A DNA stretch of 64,000 bases from NCBI RefSeq assembly GCF_019703515.2, contig NC_059388.1, positions 3,147,479 to 3,211,478 on the forward strand, given 5' to 3'. Position 1 is the first letter of the stretch; each line of letters begins with the position of its first letter. Below the pieces are notes generated by a model. The model ran no database searches, was not told the DNA's origin, and saw only the letters and a list, made by a program, of their open reading frames with translations. Both the position numbers and the translations under genes were made by a program. Source of the stretch: Myxocyprinus asiaticus (Eukaryota; Chordata; Actinopteri; Cypriniformes; Catostomidae). This document shows positions 28,435 to 40,400 of this stretch, piece after piece.

Positions 28435-31400
28435 CTACTACTGTGAATATTACATTTTACTATAAAGTTGTAATATATTTGTATTCAATTTCAGGCATCT
28501 AGCTTTTATTATGAATCGTGCTTTTATTATGACGTGTTGCTGGAAGCTTCACTTTTCCGGATAAACAGTTCCCACAAGGCCCAGTGTGATCATTGAAGAC
28601 TTTTAAGTCAGGTCAGAAATCTCATGTCTTTACACTGGCCTTTGTGTCTGCCAAATGAAATGTAGGACACAGTTTGGAGTGTTTGTATTAGATTACTGGT
28701 GTTTGTGTATGTGGTAATTTTGAAATGTTGTGTTTTAAATTTTATTTCTGTGAAGCATTTTGGTCAACTCTGTTATTTTAAATGTTATTCTATATAAGGA
28801 AGGCTGAGATTAAAGAGCAAATGCTGTGATTTAATTATATAAATATATAGTTAACGTGCTGCGTGCTTCACAGTAAATTAGTGCTCTGCTCTGTTATCTC
28901 ATACAATGCGAATGATTCTCAATGTCTGTGGAGTTTCCAGAGTACAACCCCTGGCAAAAATTATGGAATCACCGCACTTAGAGGATGTTCACCCATTTTT
29001 GTTACTTCATAGCAAATAAACAAATCACAGATATGACACAAAACAATTTTTGTTTAATAGCTGAACATTCTGACTTCGTGAAACATCCCTCAAATAAATT
29101 TAATTACATTATTTTAATTAATGGCATATTTTTTTCCAGATCAAGTAGAGGAAAAAATTATGGAATCATAAAAAAATAAAGTTTTTTTTTTAATTAAATC
29201 ATAATTAGTACTTTGTTGCTCCTTCTCTGGCTTTTATGACGGCCTGAATTCTTTGAGGCATGGACTTCACTAATAAAAAACTATATTCTCCATCAAGCTG
29301 GTCCCAACTTGACAGATCAGCTTTGCAGGATGGAGCCTTGTCATGGACCAATTTTTTCAATTTCCACCATAAATTGTCAATTGGATTGAGATCCGGACTG
29401 TTTGCTGGCCATGTCATTCACTGTAAAAAAATTGCTGTAAATTTATGGCCAAATTCCTACAGCAATCTACTGTGATTCTTAAATACATTAGTTTGCTGTT
29501 AAAAATGTTGCATTCTGGGAGATCAAGAGCAGGCTCACTGTGAAGTGACTAGTTTTATGGTAAATAGCTGTTCTATGCAAGGCATTAGGGGAAAATGATG
29601 ATTTTAAAATCATGATATCATCTTGGTGAATGCTATAGTGACCTTTTGAAACGTATATTTAACCCCCCCCCCATGAAAATTTTAGTTTGTGGCACATGGT
29701 TAATGTTCATGATGTTTCTGACCAACTCCTCTGTTCTTTATCATCTCACATCAGCCTTCACTTGTCTGTCTAATTAGAAGTCAAATAAAAATAAAAAAAT
29801 CAACCTTTGAAGCAATGTACATATTAAATGTACAATTTTGCCAGGACTGAACAGTGTATTTTTTTATGAAAAAAACAAAAAAATACAACAACAACCTGAA
29901 CACAGTAAAATAACAGTATAGCACTGCATTGTGGGTTATAATGGTGAAATACCCATAAGCCTTGGAGGTCACGTGACGCCATGCAAGAAGCAGACCTGTG
30001 AGCGACGAGCTCTGCGCACTTTGCTAAATTTTTAATTATTTTCATGTTATAATCTGGTGAATTTTGATACACCCAGTTACACATTTGCTCTTTGATGCAA
30101 AACATGGCAAAGAAGTCAAAATTCTCGGGCTCTGGAGACATTAAAAGACACTTATGTGTTCAGGATGAAAGCCCCGACAGGCCTACAGACCGGGGACTCG
30201 ATTTGGATGGCGCAGCGGGAGAGGAGATCCAGCGTCAGTTGTCCAACATGTCGGTGATGTTGACGAAGATTCTTGCTGACTTGGAGGATCTCGCTGTAAT
30301 ACGTCGATCGATTACGGCGACAGAAATAAAATTCTCTGAGCTAGGAATAACATTCGAATTGTTGGAATTCCTGAGCATGAGGAGGGCAGAGATATGGTGA
30401 AATTCCTAGATGAGTTTTTCCCGAGTCTGCTCGACATAACAGGCCACAAGCTGGAAATCGAGCGAGCTCACAGAGTCCCAGCTCACAGATCTGCTGAGGG
30501 AGACAGGCCCCGATCGATTCTGGACAGATTTCTGAGATCATCCGATAAAGATCTCGTGTTGCGCCAGGCGAGGAGCAAAGAGAAGCTTTCTTGGAAGGAC
30601 CATAATATTTTCTTTTTCCCGGACTTTACGAGTTCGACAGGAGAGAAACGCGATCGGTTCAAGGAATGTAAGAAACTCTTACATTGGCGAAAGATCACTT
30701 TTGCTCTGATGTTTCTGGCCAAACTGAGAACAGAAACGAAGGATGGTCGCAAAGTATTTACATGTCCCAATCAGGCAATGTCTTTTATTGAATCAATGGG
30801 TGAGTAAACCATTGGGTGTTTCTCATGTGAGTGGGTCGACTTGCTGTACTTACTCTTGAGGAAGCTGGGCGACATTTTGGTTTCTTTTTGCATTGGCTCC
30901 GCCGAGCGGCTGGAGCTTGTTTTGTGAATAACACTTTTCCTTAAAGAAACTTTTGCATTGACGAAAGATTACTTTTGCATTGAAGTTCCCGGCCAGTTTG
31001 AGAGTGGACACTACGGATGACTATCTACATGCTCACACAAAGGATGTCTTTTATAATGTTGACGGATTATGTGAGTAATGGTATATACTTTTATGCGGCC
31101 TCCGAGTGAATGGACTCGACCATCCGGGGAACCGGGATGCCGGTTTTGTTTCTTTTTGTACTGGTTCCGCCTAGCGGCTGGAGCTTGTTCTATTGAATAA
31201 CACTCCTTTGGAACAGCTGTGGATTAATCTGTTCGTTCTTCGTGCTTATTCCTATTAGTTTTTTTACGGGACATTGGAATGATTACGTCATCCGTTGAAC
31301 TCATAACAGCCAGCTCACTGAACAAATCTGAACAGTTTTATATCAGCTGGAATTTGTTTTGTGGAAGATCACACCTTTGAGACAGTTCTGTGAATGAATC

Positions 31401-34400
31401 TACACATTCTTTGTGTTCATTCTTCCTATTGGTTGGGTTTATTTTACAAAGTATTTTCTATGTAATTTTGCCTCACAAATTTGTGAGGCAAAATTGTGCA
31501 ATCCGATGGCAAAGTTGTCGTGTGGGCTTTTGGGCGTTCATGGACCTTTTGTGTTTAGAGGGATTGTCGCCGGTTGGCACTTTCGTGCGCAGGGTTAATG
31601 TGCACGTTTTTCTTTTTTCTGTTTGTTTTGTTCGGGGGGAAGATCGGGGTTTGATTGTTTCTCTAATGGGGAATGTGGTCTGTATAATTTTGTTTTTGAC
31701 ACACAATTTATTTTTTCTACTATATCAAAATGTCAAATGTTAATATGAGTATACTATCTCTCTCCACATGGAATGTAAATGGGTTGGGGCACCCCATAAA
31801 AAGAAGGAAGGTTATTACTTTTCTTAAACGTAAGAAATATGATATAGTGTTTCTTCAAGAAACACATCTCTCCCCGTAGGAAACTGAAAAATTTGGGAAG
31901 ATTTGGGGTGGACATGTTTTTTTTTAGTGCTGGCTCAAGTAAGAGCAAGGTAGTCATTATATTGATTAATAAACATCTACAATTCAAATGTCTCAAACAG
32001 ACTAAAGATAAATTAGGGAGAGTCATTATTGTTTTAGCTGAAATTCAAGGGCAAAGGTTGATTTTGGCTAATATTTACGCACCTAACGCTGATGATCAGG
32101 GCTTTTTTATAGATCTTGAAGGGATGTTGCAAACCGCTGGCACCCCTCATGATATAATATTGGGAGGAGACTTTAATCTTTTGATGGACTCAGGCCTTGA
32201 TCACAGTGAAGCAAAAGTGTGTAAACCCCCTAGAGCAACATTGACGCTTCACAGGATGTGTAAAAATTTGGGTCTCACGGATATTTGGAGACTTTTGAAC
32301 CCATCTGGTAGGGACTATACATTTTTTTCCATCAGTCCTTAAGATTTATTCTAGAATAGATATTTTTTTTTTTTTATATCCAAATCCCTCATTTAATCTG
32401 TTGTTGATTGCTCAATTGGAAATATCTTACTCTCAGATCATGCCCTGGTGAGTTTAGAGGTGATGCCATATACAGAGAAAAAGAAATCATATAGTTGGCA
32501 CCTTAATGTGTCCCTTTTGCAAAATCCTGATTTCCAACAAATGTTAAAGACTGAAATCAGTGTTTATATGGAAACCAACTGGTCCTCAGTATCCTCTGTG
32601 GGCGTGGCTTAGGAGGCACTTAAGGTGGTTCTTAGGGGTCGGATCATACAGTATGCCTCATTCATCAAAAAATCCAAAGAACGAGAACTCGTGGAGTTGG
32701 AAGAAAATATTAAAAGTGCAGAGGCAGAGCTGAAGCGCCGTATGTCAGCTGATGGCCTCAGAGAACTGACCCGACTGAAACACAGATATAATACTATTTT
32801 GTCGTGGAAAGTGGAGTTTTGGTTATTCAGGGCAAGACAGTCATACTTTGAGTTGGGTGACAAAGCAGGGAAGCTTTTGGCTAGATATATAAAGCAGAGA
32901 GAGTCTCTTTCTATCATTCCCTCAGTGAAATGTGCTGGTGGTGAAATTTTTACCTCACCAATTGATATTAATAATGCCTTTAAAGAGTTCTATCTTGATC
33001 TTTATAGCTCCATGTCTTCATCTACTGATGAAGATATTAGAAACTTTGTGGAACCATTATATCTTCCTAAACTGACGACTGAGCAAAAAAACTCTCTTGA
33101 TTCTGAGATAACCTTGGAGGAGCTTGATGAGGTAATTAAGTCCCTACCTACTGGCGAGGCTCCAGGGCCAGATGGTTTTGCCGCAGGATTTTTTAGATCC
33201 TATGCTACAGAACTGGCTCCACTTTTGTTAGAAGTTTATACTGAATCATTAAAGAATGGAAAGCTTCCTCCAACCAAGACACAAGCCCGGATCAGTCTGA
33301 TTCTTAAAAAGGACAAAGATCCAAGCGAGTGTAAAAGCAAATTTGTCTGATTTAGTTAGTCAATTTTGACCCTTTAATAAAAAGATTTGAGTGATATGGG
33401 CAGGTGGGCTTCATTACATTTATCGATGATTAGGAAGGTTAATGTTATTAAAATGAATTGTATTCCAAAATTTAAATACCTGCTACAAACTCTCCCTGTA
33501 GATGTCCCCCTCTCTTATTTCAAGCAATTCGATAGCATAGTGAAGTCCTTCATTTGGGATGGTAAACGTCCCAGATTGCATTTTAATAAGTTACATAGGT
33601 CGATTGACAAAGGACGGCTAGGCCTACCCAAGATTTTGTTTTATTACTATGCGTTCAGTCTCAGACATTTGGCTCATTGGTCACTTCCAACGGAGAGCCC
33701 CTCCCTGGTTTGTTATTGAACAGGCAGTTCTTGCCCCTATTTCGCCATTACAAAGCATCTCTATCAAACTAATCAGAAAAGTTAAGTTACACCCCGTTAT
33801 TTCGCATTTACACTCGGTATGGACTAAAGTGTCCAGATTGTTTAAATTGGACACTGTAAGGAGGTTAGAGGGAAAGGAGGAGGCGAGAACCGGCTTGAGA
33901 ATATAAATAATAGTTTAATGGTCAACTTAACCAAAAACACACAAACATAACCACACACAGGGCAGCTGCCTGTAATTCTCTCTCTCTCAAACTGTCGTCC
34001 CCGGCCGCCTTTATCCCTCGCGTGCCCCATCAGGCTGATTGGGGACCGGGCGTGCGTAATTCCAGCCCGGCCCCGCCCTCCTCGTCTCTACACTCCTCCC
34101 GGCGTTGCCTCAGGCCGGAGAGCCCACGGCATGACGTACATCCCCCCTTCCTCTCAGGGGGGGCGAGCCTTGCGCCCCGACTGCCGGCAGGTCATCCCTG
34201 CCTTCCTCGACCTGGGAGGAGACAGGAGGAAAAAATAAATAAATAAAATAGGCGAGGGAAAGGCCAACACGGAGCGACAGAGAGAGAGAGGAGAGAGAGA
34301 AAAAGAAACTCACTCACCGGTTCTTTGATGCAACGTCGCGTGGTCCTCGATCACTCCTCCACCCTCTCAGGCGGATGGCAGCCGCTCCTCCCCGGGCGGA

Positions 34401-37400
34401 CCGGAGTCAGACCTCTGACCCCCAGCGGACAGAACGCCCCTCTGCGTTCCCGGCGACCCGTGGGGACACTCCTCCAACCCCTGGCAGCGGCCCTCCTCCC
34501 CTCACGGACGGCGGTCTTCTCTTGACCCCCTCCACATTTCTGGGGGACAGCAGGGCACTCCTCCGCCCCTGGCAGCAGCTCCATCGCTCCAGGCGGTCAG
34601 GGAGTCCAGTCCACTCGCCTTGCGGATGGCGGCCGTTCCCCGCGTCCGGGCTACTCCATACCCCAGCGGATGGCAGCGGCGCTCCCCTGGGTGGACGGTA
34701 GTGTCAAGACTCTGCGATGGACATCCCTCCTCCTTCCCGGGTTTCGGCACCAGTGTAAGGGGGTTAAAGGGAAAGGAGGCAGCGAGAACCGGCTTGAGAA
34801 TATAAATAATAGTTTAATGGTAAACTTAACACACAAAAACACACAAACATAACCACACACACACACACAAAAAAAAAAATACCCATAAGCCTTTGCGCTT
34901 GAATAAGTATGTATGCTTTGGCAAATACATTGGAGCTACAAAAATTGTAAAAAAAAACAAACACGTACCCAAGTTTTTATTCAGAAGTCTTCATTTATTA
35001 TTAATAATTAATAATAATTAATTAATAGAAGTCTTAATTTAATTAGTGTTGTTGTTTTGTTATCAGTAGTTGGGTTTTGATTGAAGTCACCATTATGGTG
35101 ATTAGTGATCTCTTGAACTGGCACCTTGGACCTTCTTTATTATTATATTATGTTCTTCCAGCCAGTCAATTTATGTTTAAGTAAAACAAGTTATTGCACT
35201 GTGCTACTTGGAAGACAAAACCTAAGGTCAGACTGAATATCTGATCATACCTTGCAAATGGCACTATATTTTGCAATAATGATGCATTACACATAAAAAC
35301 ATAAAAGCAAAAACAGTAAAGGATATTTCAGCACAATTCAGCAAAATTATATCAGCAAATTGAGTGTTTGATGTTTTTGATGAACTTACAGCATAACTCG
35401 AGTTTGATGTGAACTTAAAGCATAACTCGAGTTGTTATCAAGACACAGATATAATTATAATTTTTAATAATAATAATAATAATTGTATTTATCACACATT
35501 ATACATTTGCACATATACAGTGAAATTCTTTTTTTTCACATATCCCAGCTAGGCTGGGGTCAGAGTGCAGGGTCAGCCATGATACAGCGCCCCTGGAGCA
35601 GATAGGGTCAAGGGCCTTGCTCAAGGGCCCAACAGTGGCATCTTGGCGGTGCTGGGACTTGAACCCCCGACCTTCTGATCAGTAACCCAGAGCCTTAACC
35701 GCTGAGCTACCACTGCCGGTTACATACAACAAACAACAAACATACTTTTACGTAAATAAGTAAGAGCTGAACATTAAAATCCACGTAACTTAGACTACAA
35801 CAAAAACAACGTCAAAATAAACCACTAAATAGTAAAAATCGAAGTAATTTCTTCATGCCGCAGTGCATGCTGGGAACATATCTGTTAATTTCAATAACAG
35901 TAGATATTATGTAATTTGACAGCTTTATGCTGCTAAATTACAGTTGTATACTGTAGATGTAAAAACAGTATCTAGCTGTTAATTTCAGCAACAGCAAGAC
36001 ACCGTTAATTTTACAGTAACATGCTGGCAACCCTGCTGCCAGTTCTTTAATGTTTTTTGACGAGAAAATCTTTAAAAGTGTTGAGTTGATATGCCTTTCC
36101 TGAAGAAAACCTTTAACACTCTTTGCTCTGTGGCAAGATGCATTATCATCCTGAAAAATGACTTCATCACCAAACCTATTTTCTATCGATGGAATGAGAA
36201 AAGTATCAAAAATGTCAATGTACACCTGTGCATTGACTGCTGAGGTAATGATTGCCATCTCCCCTGGTCCTTTACTTGACATGCAACCCCATATCATAAA
36301 TGACTAGGGAAATTTGATTGTTTTCTTCAGGCAGTCATCTTTAGATGTTTCATTAGAACAGCACCAGACAAATTTTCCAGCATCATCGCCTTGGCCAATG
36401 CAGATTCATCACTGAATATCACTTTCATCCAATCATCCACACTCTGATTGGTGTGCTTCTCTTTAGCCCACTGTAGCCTTGTTTTCTTCTGTTTAGGTGT
36501 TAGTGCTGGTTTTCATTTGGCTTTTCTATATGTAAATCCCATTTCATTCAGCCAATTTCTTACAGTTTGTAGAGCCGAGGAGGGCGGGGCCGGGCTGGAA
36601 TGATGCATGGCCGGGCTGGAATGACGCGTGCCTGGTCCCCAGATCAGCCTGATGGGGTGCACGAGGGATGAAGGCGGCCGGGGACGACAGTTCGAGAGAG
36701 AAAGAATTACAGGCAGCTGCCCTGTGTGTGGTTATGTTTGTGTGTTTTTGGTTAAGTTGACCATTAAACTATTATTTATATTCTCAAGCCGGTTCTCGTC
36801 TCCTCCTTTCCCTCTAACCCCCTTACACTGGTGCCGCAACCCGGGAATTAAAACTGAAGTACGCCCCATGGAGTCCACCCAAGTGGCCGAGATCCTCCAG
36901 TCCCTCGTCAGTATGCAACAATCCCACCAGCAATCAATGCTTGAGCTACGTGAAGACCAGGAACGGCGCTTCTTTGAGATCCTACGGGCTCAAGCAGAGG
37001 ACCGGCTCGCGATCCGGAGCCTCCTTGGCCAAGAGAAAGAGAGAGCCGTGACCCCGGACCACCGCAGCCAACTGCCTCCCCCCACACTCCTGAAGGTGGG
37101 AGCTGACGACGATGCCGAGGCTTTCCTCGATCTGTTCGATAGAACCGTGGAAATCTAGGGCTGGCCGCATGATCAGTGGGCTCAAAAGTTGCCAGCGACT
37201 AATCTCCTGGCCTATGACGACCTGAAAAAGTCCATCCTGCAGCGGCTGGGTCGTAGCCCGGAAAAGCATCGCCAGCTGTTCCGGACCTCAAAGCTGGAGA
37301 AGACCGACCACCCATTTGCTTTTTCCCAACGGCTACGAGACGCGTGCCGGAAATGGCTGCTGGTGGGGAATCGTGACGTCGCAGGAATTATTGACAAGGT

Positions 37401-40400
37401 GGTACTGGAGCAGCTGATCCATTGACTGCCAAGAGGAATGGTGGAGTGGGTCCAGTCTCACCGCCCAGCGTCGCTGGAGGAAGCCGTTCGTCTGGCAAAG
37501 GACCATTTGGCGGCGTACCAGAGGGCGGAAGAGCCCTCCCACTCTCTCTCCCCCTCCCCTATGTTTTCCCCGATCTCTTCCCCCTCCCCTTCTCTCTCTC
37601 ACTCCGCTCTTTCCCCTGAGCCCGTTCCTGCCCCACGGAGGAGAGGAGTCCTGCCACCGAAGCCAGTTCCTCGTGCGCAGGGTTTCCCATCGTCCAAGGC
37701 AGCAACAGTACCCCACCGTTCTCCCCCTCAGGTGGAACTGCCCGCCAACGCAGGTGCGGACGTTGTGCCTGGGCCGGCTTGCTGGAGTTGCGGGGACCCG
37801 GGACACTTCCGGGATCAGTGCCCTGTCATAGTGCTGGGAACGGTGGTCCGGATACCCGACACTCCGCAGACTGCCCCCGATAGGGTACCAGATACCGGTA
37901 AGTATCAAGGGGGGGTACTCATCAAGCATAGGTGGACACGGGTTGTAATCAAACCACTATCCACCAACGCTTGGTTCAACGCAAGGCTTTGGGCATGGCT
38001 AAAACAGTGAGGGTGAAGTGTGTGCATGGGGATATTCACAAGTATCCTGTGGTGACCCTTATGATTAAATTCCGGGGGATAAAGCATAGAGTGGAGGCCG
38101 CGGTTAGTTCCCCGCTCACCCATCCACTGATTTTGGGGATGGATTGGCCTGATTTTAGAAATTTATTGAAGGGAATTTGTGCGGATGGGTGCTGTACTAA
38201 ATTAGGGAGATGTGAAATGTGAAATGCTCTGGCAGGGGAGGCGGAGCTGGGGGTTGTGGTACGTAGCCGCCCCTACCGATTACCCGAACACAAAAAAGAA
38301 AATCGTTCGGGAAGAATTGGATGTAATGCTCGATATGGGGGTAATAGAAGAATCCCACAGTGATTGGTCCAGCCCAGTTGTTCTAGTGCCTAAGAGCGAC
38401 GGGTCTGTACGATTCTGTGTGGATTATAGGAAAGTCAACGCGGAGTCTAAATCTGACACATATCCAATGCCTCGTGTTGATGAGCTGTTCGATCGGTTGG
38501 GCACTGCTCGATTTTATTCGACATTGGATTTGACGAAGGGTTATTGGCAGATCCCCTTAACACCAATTTCCCGTGAAAAAACCACCTTCTCCACACCGTT
38601 TGGATTACACCATTTTGTGACACTTCCGTTCGGTTTGTTTGGGGCCCCAGCTACGTTTCAGCGTCTCATGGACCGAATCCTCAGACCGCATTCAGCTTAC
38701 GCCGCTGCCTGTAATTCTCTCTCTCTCGAACTGTCGTCCCCGGCCACCTTTATCCCTCACGCGCCCAATCAGGCTGATTGGGGATCGGGCGTGCGTCATT
38801 CCAGCCCGGCCCCGCCCTCCTCGGCTCTACACAGTTCTGTCACAAACATTGACTGAAACGTTTGTTTTTCATTTGTTTTTGTGCATTTTCTATTTTTAAG
38901 GCATATTGCTTTGAGTTTTCTATCCTGATGCTTTGACATATTCCTTGGTCTACCCGTATGTTTTCCTTTTATAATCTTCCCATTTTGTTTATACTTGCAC
39001 CAAATTTTAGACACAGCTGTCTGGGAACAACCAACTTCTTTTGCCACACTCCATGCTGGATTTCCTTCTTGAAGGAGTTTTATAATCCTTTCCATTGTTT
39101 CAACTGACAACTCTGTTGTTGGGGTCGTGTTTCCTTTTAATTAGCCCGTTAAGATCTGTAAGCACTCTCTTTTAACTGCAGACTAATTTGCATTTTTAGA
39201 CTTGTGCCGGTATTTGTTTTAGAAATGTAAATTACAAGGTGATTCCATAATTTTTCCTCTACTTGATCTGGAAAAAAATATGCCATTAATTAAAATAATG
39301 TAATTTATTTGAGGGATGTTTCAGGAAGCCAGAATGTTCAGCTATTAAACAAAAAAATGTTGTGTCATATCTGTGATTTGTTTGTAGAAAATAAAGTAAA
39401 AAAGCTGGGTGAACATCCTCTAGGTTTGGTGATTCCATCATTTTGCCAGGGGCTGTATGAGTGGTCGGATTTATTTAAAGCACGCAGCTTGTCCACAGTA
39501 AGATTGCAGCCTTTAGCAGTTTAATAAATCACACTAGGACATGCCATGATTTAAATTTGATTAATTGGTCATTTAAGTGTACAAGGAGTAACAGAGCATG
39601 CATTCAAAATAAGCCTGTGAGCATTTTAAAGCTGTCGTGTGTCAGTCATACTGCCCGCTGTACCGGATTGAGTCGGTGCTCGGTACGACCGGTACTGCAG
39701 AAACACTAGTATCCTTACATCTTTTTTATTTTAGTATCGACTTGGTGCCGAAGTACCGGTACTTTTGACAACACTCTACTCTACACTGCTGAATCACGTT
39801 AGAGAGGGAATTCAACTGCAAGAGGATGTTACAAAAACATGGCTGAGCATGGCTGATGTTATGAGAGCAGTGGTCGGTCTGTCAATCAAATATACACACT
39901 CACAGTCTCACTTGAGAGTTACTCAACATGCTGCAAATCTGTCCAATCTCTTGAATAGCTCATCAGAGGTACTCGTCATGACAACAGTATTTACAGGAGA
40001 AAACTCGTTTTTCCTGCAGTGACGGCGTTGAGACACCTTCACGCAAAAGCTTTTTAGTGATCTATTTTGGCTCAAAACACTAAGGGGATGAACAAATCTT
40101 TATTACTTATCACTGGAGGACTTTTGGTGCTAATTTTGGATACATTGCTCTTGTTTATGAACACCTCTGGTATATGTGATGTTGAACACTCATGGTGTTT
40201 GTTAGTTGACAATCACAGTGACAACAGAACAGATCTGTATCAGGAAATCGAACTGTTACAAATCAAATCACTTTTATTGTCACACAGCCGTATACACAAG
40301 TGCAATGGTGTGTGAAATTCTTGGGTGCAGTTCCAATCAACATAGCAGTCGTGACAGTGATGAGACATATACCAATTTACAATAACATCAAATTAACACA

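Larger units (their letters stand above)
29964..34879 (+). mobile_element. L1 LINE with LTR-derived 3' end and poly(A), perfect target duplication
   Basis: A 14-bp direct repeat, TACCCATAAGCCTT, flanks the unit (29950-29963 and 34880-34893), and 11 A residues (34869-34879) precede the right copy, as expected for L1 retrotransposition. The 5' end GGTCACGTGACGCCATGCAA matches the 5' end of the second L1 copy (near 63,235), so it is complete at the 5' side. Inside are ORF1, the ORF2 endonuclease and a deleted ORF2. From 33855 the L1 is replaced by antisense LTR-element sequence that runs to the poly(A). Confidence 0.88.
29418..36079. mobile_element. Non-autonomous element with CACTGTAAAAAAA end, itself carrying later insertions
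   Basis: It starts CACTGTAAAAAAATTGCTGT and its other side (35830-36030) is rich in TTAATTTTACAGTAACATGC and TAATTTCAGCAACAG motifs. Its own DNA is about 1.7 kb (29418-29949 and 34880-36079). No transposase was found and the right border is approximate. It contains the L1 at 29964-34879 and a SINE at 35463-35717. Confidence 0.5.
28945..39455 (-). mobile_element. Tdr1-type Tc1 transposon, split by two insertions
   Basis: Terminal repeats CCCCTGGCAAAAATTATGG (left) and CCATCATTTTGCCAGGGG (right) are flanked by TA on both sides. Its own sequence, about 1.6 kb, lies at 28945-29417, about 36080-36567 and 38837-39455. Order and orientation are preserved: transposase C-terminus, middle, then N-terminus on the minus strand. 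Fragments include [20 protein letters not shown] (29205-29417), [15 protein letters not shown] with QDDNASCH (36100-36300) and an N-terminal helix-turn-helix (38850-39110). Confidence 0.9.
27734..39775. mobile_element. Outer non-autonomous DNA element of a nested transposon stack
   Basis: The left end AGCGTTGTCACGGTACC (27734 on) and the right end GGTACTTTTGACAACACT (to 39775) are imperfect inverted repeats. GATACCAATTTCGATACC and GTATCGACTTGGTGCCGAAG lie just inside. Its own DNA is about 1.5 kb (27734-28944 and 39456-39775); everything between was inserted later. A CTACT flank occurs on both sides. No transposase seen. Confidence 0.6.

Noticed and set aside
34325..34750. Long GC-rich frames on both strands (Pro/Arg/Gly-rich proteins)
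   Set aside because: They lie between the LTRs of the non-autonomous LTR element; GC-rich composition keeps several frames open and no domain is recognisable.
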